Part shown: positions 15,959 to 20,023 of the stretch, piece by piece
Position numbering within the stretch: position 1 is the first letter of the stretch
Layout of the letters: each line of letters begins with the position of its first letter
Assembly: GCA_002435365.1 (NCBI GenBank)
Contig: DJMM01000004.1
Span: 1-20,023, forward strand
Source of the DNA: Ignavibacteriales bacterium UBA6490
Lineage (GTDB): Bacteria > Bacteroidota > Ignavibacteria > Ignavibacteriales > Ignavibacteriaceae
DNA: 20,023 bases
Direction of reading: 5' to 3'
Position numbers and translations under genes: made by a program
The notes under the pieces: model-generated
Databases searched by the model: none
Told to the model about the DNA's origin: nothing
The model's input: only the letters and a program-made list of their open reading frames with translations

Positions 15959-16527
15959 TGAAAAAAGGAAAAATCATTGTAATCTCTGCTCCCAGCGGAA
16001 CCGGAAAAACGACAATATTAAAAAATATCCTTAAGGAAATTCCGGAGCTTGTTTTTTCTGTTTCCGCTACTACCAGAAAGAAAAGAAATAATGAGGTTCA
16101 CGGAAAGGATTATTTCTTTATTGCCGAAGATGAGTTTGAGAAAAGAATTAGCCGGGGCGATTTTATAGAATGGGAGAAGGTTTATGATTATTATTACGGT
16201 ACCCTGAAAAGTTATGTAAATGATAATATTGATGCCGGTAAGAGCGTAATATTGGAGCTTGATGTAAATGGAGCACTTGCGTTAAAAAAGATTTATAATG
16301 ATGCAATTTTAATTTATATTTCCCCTCCCGATATAGATGAACTTGTAAAAAGGCTCAAAAACAGGAAAACCGAAAGCGATACCGATTTTCGGAAAAGAAT
16401 TGAGAGGGCAAAAATGGAATTGAGCCGCAAAGACGAATTTGATTATCTTATACTTAATGAAGAGCTTGCAAAAGCTGTAAAAGACGCCAAAGAATTAATA
16501 AGTAAATTAATTAAAGGAAAAATCTGA
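15958..16527 (+). CDS. gmk: Guanylate kinase
   Basis: The 189-residue enzyme converts GMP and ATP to GDP and ADP in the cytosol. The P-loop is APSGTGKTT (11-19, K17 in the Walker A), followed by the GMP-binding region VSATTRKKRNNEVHGKDYFF, EWEKVYDYYYGT and the second GMP contact at LELDVNGA. Length is near the usual 190-205. It starts with GTG at 15958, overlapping the yicC stop by one base and lacking its own Shine-Dalgarno site, so translation is probably coupled. Its stop TGA shares one base with the rpoZ ATG. Confidence 0.96.
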   Translation: MKKGKIIVISAPSGTGKTTILKNILKEIPELVFSVSATTRKKRNNEVHGKDYFFIAEDEFEKRISRGDFIEWEKVYDYYYGTLKSYVNDNIDAGKSVILELDVNGALALKKIYNDAILIYISPPDIDELVKRLKNRKTESDTDFRKRIERAKMELSRKDEFDYLILNEELAKAVKDAKELISKLIKGKI

Positions 16528-16817
16528 TGGAAATAACACCCGTTGACCTGCGTAAAGTTGAAGAACAGACAAAGAATGTTTATGAAGCAGTAATCGTTTC
16601 TGCAAAAAGAGCCAGGGTTATCAATGATGAAACGAAGGTTGAATTCAATGCTATTTTAAGCACTATTCCCGCAGGCCCCTCTGACGAAAACGGTGAGGAT
16701 ATTTCAAATCCGGCCCAGCTGAAAATCTCCCTGGAATTTGAAAAGAGACAAAAACCTCATCTTAGGGCCATTAAGGAACTGCTTGACGGGGATATCGAGT
16801 ACTCATATAAAAAATAA
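16527..16817 (+). CDS. rpoZ: RNA polymerase omega subunit
   Basis: The 96-residue product begins MEITPVDLRKVEEQTKNVYE, followed by the helix AVIVSAKRARVIN that corresponds to the conserved A-x-RAR segment of omega. There is then a charged C-terminal tail with KPHLRAIKELLDG. Omega helps assemble and stabilise RNA polymerase through the beta' subunit. The sequence is divergent from E. coli omega, as is usual in this phylum, and the call is helped by its position directly after gmk, a very common arrangement. AAGGAAA lies upstream of the ATG at 16527, inside the end of gmk. Confidence 0.88.
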   Translation: MEITPVDLRKVEEQTKNVYEAVIVSAKRARVINDETKVEFNAILSTIPAGPSDENGEDISNPAQLKISLEFEKRQKPHLRAIKELLDGDIEYSYKK

Positions 16818-16822
16818 ATATT

Positions 16823-18049
16823 ATGCAAAGCGATATACTCAGCGGGAAGAAAATAATTGTGGGGGTTTCCGGGGGTATTGCTGCATATAAGTCTTGCATC
16901 CTTGTACGGGAATTGGCAAAAAGGGGAGCTTCCGTAAAAGTTGTAATGACTCCGTCCGCCTGCCAGTTTGTAGCCCCGCTTACATTCTCTTCTCTCTCCG
17001 GAAATGACGTGATCGTGAATGTCTTCCCGGCTGACCAGAAAGACGGTGCATCAGTTCGTACCTGGCATATTGATATGGCACTGTGGGCAGACCTGATGAT
17101 TATTGCCCCCGCTACGGTCAACACGGTTGCGAAAATTGCCAACGGTTTTGCAGATAATGCATTAACAACCCTTGTACTGGCGCTAAGATGCCCGATGATA
17201 GCTGCACCTGCCGCTGATGTAGATATGTATGAAAATAAATTTACCCGCGGGAATTTAAATAAGCTGGAAAATTCGGGTGTCTATATTGTTGAAGCCGAAG
17301 CCGGTGATCTTGCCAGCGGGTTAAAAGGCAAAGGGAGGCTGGCCGACATATTTAAAATTATTGACGCGGCTGAAATAGTACTGCATGGTGATAAAAAAGA
17401 TTTTGCCGGCAGGAAAATCCTTGTAACTGCAGGACCCACTTATGAAGATATAGATCCGGTCAGATTTATCGGGAACAGGTCATCAGGGAAAATGGGTTTT
17501 GCACTGGCAAAAGCTGCTTTTCTGCGCGGTGCGGAAGTAACTTTGATTTCCGGACCAACTTCTGAAACTATATATCCCGAAATAAATATCGTAAAGGTGC
17601 GGTCGGCAGTTGAAATGAAAAAAGCTGTGGATAAGCAGATCAAGAGTAATGATGTGCTTATAATGTCTGCCGCTGTTGCTGATTATAAACCCCTGCAGAA
17701 GGGTGCCAGGAAAATAAAAAAAGTGGATGGATTAAAGAAAATTGATCTTGCAGAAAATGAGGATATACTGGGGACACTTAAATCAACCGGGAAGTTTATT
17801 GTCGGTTTTGCTCTCGAGACAGATAACGAACTTAAAAATGCTGCTGCAAAACTGAAGAAAAAGAATCTAGACATGGTTGTGATGAACTCCCTCAGGGAAA
17901 AAGGCAGCGGCTTTGAATTTGATACAAACAAGATCAGCATCCTGCATAAAAACGGTCATAAAAAAGTATTACCCCTGTTAAGCAAATTCAGGGCGGCAAA
18001 TATTATCCTCACTGAAATAGCAAATTCCCTCACTAAAGCTTCCACATGA
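16823..18049 (+). CDS. coaBC: Bifunctional phosphopantothenoylcysteine decarboxylase / synthetase
   Basis: The 408-residue enzyme makes 4'-phosphopantetheine for coenzyme A. The FMN-dependent CoaC half (about 8-185) has GVSGGIAAYKSCILVREL, the catalytic His82 in TWHIDM, and the FMN-site segment IIAPATVNTVAKIANGFADN. The CoaB half (about 194-400) has LVTAGPTYEDIDPVRFIGNR, SSGKMG with N218, and AAVADYKP with K297 or K299 in KIKK. Two substrate-side motifs differ from E. coli: the PxMNxxM clamp reads PAADVDM (129-135), and the flap cysteine of ACG is Ser165 in LASG. The LASG form is, from memory, common in Bacteroidota. The gene starts five bases after rpoZ and its TGA overlaps the next ATG by four bases. 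Confidence 0.95.
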   Translation: MQSDILSGKKIIVGVSGGIAAYKSCILVRELAKRGASVKVVMTPSACQFVAPLTFSSLSGNDVIVNVFPADQKDGASVRTWHIDMALWADLMIIAPATVNTVAKIANGFADNALTTLVLALRCPMIAAPAADVDMYENKFTRGNLNKLENSGVYIVEAEAGDLASGLKGKGRLADIFKIIDAAEIVLHGDKKDFAGRKILVTAGPTYEDIDPVRFIGNRSSGKMGFALAKAAFLRGAEVTLISGPTSETIYPEINIVKVRSAVEMKKAVDKQIKSNDVLIMSAAVADYKPLQKGARKIKKVDGLKKIDLAENEDILGTLKSTGKFIVGFALETDNELKNAAAKLKKKNLDMVVMNSLREKGSGFEFDTNKISILHKNGHKKVLPLLSKFRAANIILTEIANSLTKAST

Positions 18050-18744
18050 ACCGGGAAAAAAGTAAAAAAATAATAGACGCGCTATCGGATCAGAAAGAAT
18101 TATTCGGCGATGAACTTTTTGCCGGTAAAATAATTAAGGAAAAACCTGACCGCAGATTCCCGGACGGCTTTGAAAAAGCTGCTTCCCTTGAAAAACTTTA
18201 TGCAATGATAAACGATTGTCAGAAATGTGTCCTGGGCAGCACCAGAAACCAGTTCGTTTTTGGTAAAGGAAATCCTGATGCAGATGTTATGGTTATAGGG
18301 GAGGGTCCGGGAGCGGATGAGGATCTCCAGGGTGAACCTTTCGTGGGCAGGGCAGGGCAGCTTTTAACCGATATTCTTAAAGCCATAAATTTCAGCAGGG
18401 AAGAGGTTTATATCGCAAATATTGTTAAATGCAGACCCCCCGGCAACAGAACGCCGCTCGCCCCGGAAATGGAAGCCTGTATTCCTTATCTGCATAAACA
18501 GATATCTCTGATAAAACCGAAATTTATTTTATGCCTTGGACTTACGGCAGCGCAGGGACTTCTTAAAAAGAAAGAATCCCTCACAAATCTCCGCGGAAAA
18601 AGCTACGACTTCTTAAACACCAAAATAATGGTTACTTATCATCCGGCAGCACTTCTAAGGAATCCCGGATGGAAAAGAGGATGCTGGGAGGATGTGCAGT
18701 TGTTCCGTAAAATGTATGATGATTTAAAGAACAAAAAGAAATAA
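18046..18744 (+). CDS. Family 4 (iron-sulfur) uracil-DNA glycosylase
   Basis: The 232-residue enzyme removes uracil from DNA as the first step of base excision repair. Motif 1 is GEGPGADEDLQGEPFVGRAG (85-104) and motif 2 is TYHPAALLRNP (197-207). Cysteines C58, C61, C129 and C145 fit the [4Fe-4S] ligand pattern (DCQKC, VKCRPP, EACIPYL). The first 45 residues are a charged extension before the catalytic domain, common in mesophilic members. It begins at ATG 18046, four bases inside coaBC, so it is translationally coupled. No terminator follows before the dnaB leader. Confidence 0.94.
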   Translation: MNREKSKKIIDALSDQKELFGDELFAGKIIKEKPDRRFPDGFEKAASLEKLYAMINDCQKCVLGSTRNQFVFGKGNPDADVMVIGEGPGADEDLQGEPFVGRAGQLLTDILKAINFSREEVYIANIVKCRPPGNRTPLAPEMEACIPYLHKQISLIKPKFILCLGLTAAQGLLKKKESLTNLRGKSYDFLNTKIMVTYHPAALLRNPGWKRGCWEDVQLFRKMYDDLKNKKK

Positions 18745-18859
18745 AATATCCTTTTACACTTTCCTTCTATTGTAATTTTATTTATCCTTATGAACAGAAT
18801 ATCAGAATTATGCAGCAATTGATATTCTTGCTAAACGGAAAAAACTACACCAAGTGAAT

Positions 18860-18887
18860 TTGGATAGCGGATTAATTAAATTATAAA
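18860..18887 (+). promoter_or_regulatory. Candidate dnaB promoter
   Basis: TTGGAT (18860-18865), a 16-base spacer and TATAAA (18882-18887) lie 60 bases before the dnaB ATG, within the 203-base gap after the glycosylase gene. The gap is otherwise AT-rich, with AACTTTAA repeated nearby. No Shine-Dalgarno site is evident before the ATG. Confidence 0.45.
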
Positions 18888-18947
18888 TTGATTTTAAACT
18901 TTAAACTTAGGAACTTTAATCCCCCGATTTTATTGAGATGAATAATT

Positions 18948-20023
18948 ATGGCAAAGAGACAACCGGACACCGATTTAACTAAAATTATACCCGCAGATGT
19001 TAAGCCTCCTTCAGTTCCTGAAATCGAAGCTTCTGTGCTGGGGGCAATGCTGATTGAGAAGGAAGCTGTTGCAAAAGCAATAGAGCTGCTGGATGAGGAC
19101 AGTTTTTACTTAAAACAGCACAGACTGATTTATGATGCGATGGTGCACCTGTTTCAGTCTGCCGAGCCTGTGGATACCGTAACTGTTTATGAGGAACTTA
19201 AAAAGAGAAATCTGCTGGAGGAGTCGGGCGGGGCGGTATATTTAAGTAAACTTTCACAAAACATCTCTTCTGCTGCAAATATTGAGTTCCATGCCAAGAT
19301 CATTGTTGAAAAACAGATTCTCAGGAACCTTATTACCCATTCCCACCAGATCGCCCATTCTGCATATTCCGGCAGCGAGGATGCATTTGATATTCTTGAT
19401 ACTGCGGAGAGGAAAATTTTCGAGATAACGGAAAAACATTTCAGGAAATCATTCCTTGATATGGATAGGGCAGTCAGGGATGCACTTGAATATATTGAAG
19501 CTATTCACTCCAATGTTAAGCAGAAATTCTCGGTACCCTCAGGATTCTATGAACTTGATGAATTGCTGGGGGGCTTTCAGAAGTCTGACCTTGTAATAAT
19601 TGCCGCCCGCCCCTCGATGGGGAAAACCGCTTTTGCCCTTTCTGCTGCCAGGAATGCTGCCATTGATCATAAAATACCGGTCGGCATATTCAGTCTTGAA
19701 ATGGCAACCATGCAGCTTATAATCAGAATGCTTTGTGCAGAGGGAAGACTGAATGCACATCTTGTAAGGACTGGAAAACTTCCGCACGAAGAAGGCGTTA
19801 AACTCAGCAGGAATGCTCATAAATTAATCTCCGCACCGATTTATGTTGATGATACTCCTGCACAGACAGTTTTTGAGATCAGAGCTAAGGCAAGAAGACT
19901 AAAGGCTGAGAAAAATATAGGTATGATCATTATTGATTATCTGCAGCTTATGCAGGGACCGCCTAAAATTGAAAGCCGTGAAAGAGAAATATCCTATATC
20001 TCCAGGTCCCTTAAATCTCTTGC
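18948..20023 (+). CDS. dnaB: Replicative DNA helicase (5' part)
   Basis: The reading frame is open from ATG 18948 to the window edge: 358 codons plus two bases, so about 100-150 residues of a usual 450-510 are missing. The N-terminal domain (about 20-125) has VPEIEASVLGAMLIEKEAV, typical of DnaB. The RecA-like ATPase part has the Walker A ARPSMGKTAF (K226, T227), SLEMATMQLIIRM, and the Walker B with D330 in IIIDYLQLM. The hexameric enzyme unwinds DNA at the replication fork and binds DnaG through its N-terminal domain. No intein interrupts the visible P-loop or Walker B sites. An ATG ten bases upstream is in another frame. It follows the yicC-to-udg block but has its own promoter-like leader. 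Confidence 0.96.
   Translation, partial: MAKRQPDTDLTKIIPADVKPPSVPEIEASVLGAMLIEKEAVAKAIELLDEDSFYLKQHRLIYDAMVHLFQSAEPVDTVTVYEELKKRNLLEESGGAVYLSKLSQNISSAANIEFHAKIIVEKQILRNLITHSHQIAHSAYSGSEDAFDILDTAERKIFEITEKHFRKSFLDMDRAVRDALEYIEAIHSNVKQKFSVPSGFYELDELLGGFQKSDLVIIAARPSMGKTAFALSAARNAAIDHKIPVGIFSLEMATMQLIIRMLCAEGRLNAHLVRTGKLPHEEGVKLSRNAHKLISAPIYVDDTPAQTVFEIRAKARRLKAEKNIGMIIIDYLQLMQGPPKIESREREISYISRSLKSL

Noticed and set aside
19602..19640. Intein at the DnaB P-loop, a common insertion site
   Set aside because: The ARPSMGKTAF motif and flanks are continuous and the frame stays typical of DnaB through Walker B.

Overview
The window looks like a chromosomal segment of a Gram-negative member of the Bacteroidota/Chlorobi/Ignavibacteria assemblage, with Ignavibacteria or a close relative the best guess. 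The evidence is the moderately AT-rich composition, two secreted proteins ending in a type IX secretion (T9SS) sorting domain with the NYPNPFNP signature, weak or absent Shine-Dalgarno sites before many genes, and the tight order yicC-gmk-rpoZ-coaBC-udg-dnaB, which I recall from that lineage. The placement rests on recalled families, not on a search.

Left part (1-7881), degradative and secreted functions. The 3' end of an M3 (Dcp-like) peptidase gene faces a SAM-dependent methyltransferase. Next is a 1227-residue C25 (gingipain-like) protease with FnIII-like and beta-sandwich modules and a T9SS tail. It converges, across a strong 12-bp bidirectional hairpin, on a secreted M64 metallopeptidase with a charged helical insertion. 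The M64 gene lies directly downstream of a secreted N-terminal-nucleophile hydrolase of the choloylglycine hydrolase/C45 type.

Middle (7882-11362). A small membrane-protein gene is split by an in-frame TAG, after which the same frame continues for 35 codons with a further hydrophobic segment. A Blc-type lipocalin follows. A second T9SS cargo, an eight-repeat calcium-loop propeller protein, converges on the lipocalin across another bidirectional terminator.

Envelope operon (11471-14769). Three genes overlap or nearly touch: a YkuD-type L,D-transpeptidase whose catalytic Cys position reads Ser, an unrecognised lipoprotein starting with TTG, and an Omp85/BamA-like outer membrane protein with about three POTRA domains. 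This is the best candidate for an uncharacterised functional unit.

Right part (15086-20023), housekeeping. yicC, gmk, rpoZ, coaBC and a family 4 uracil-DNA glycosylase are coupled by 1-4 nt overlaps or a 5-nt gap. A separate promoter-like region then precedes dnaB, which runs off the window. The leader before yicC holds an 11-bp-phased CTGAT repeat and a perfect palindrome inside a candidate promoter.

I see no rRNA, tRNA, CRISPR array, insertion sequence or phage gene. The most notable observations are the in-frame TAG in a conserved-looking membrane protein, the Cys-to-Ser change in the transpeptidase and its operon, and the phased repeat plus palindrome before yicC.
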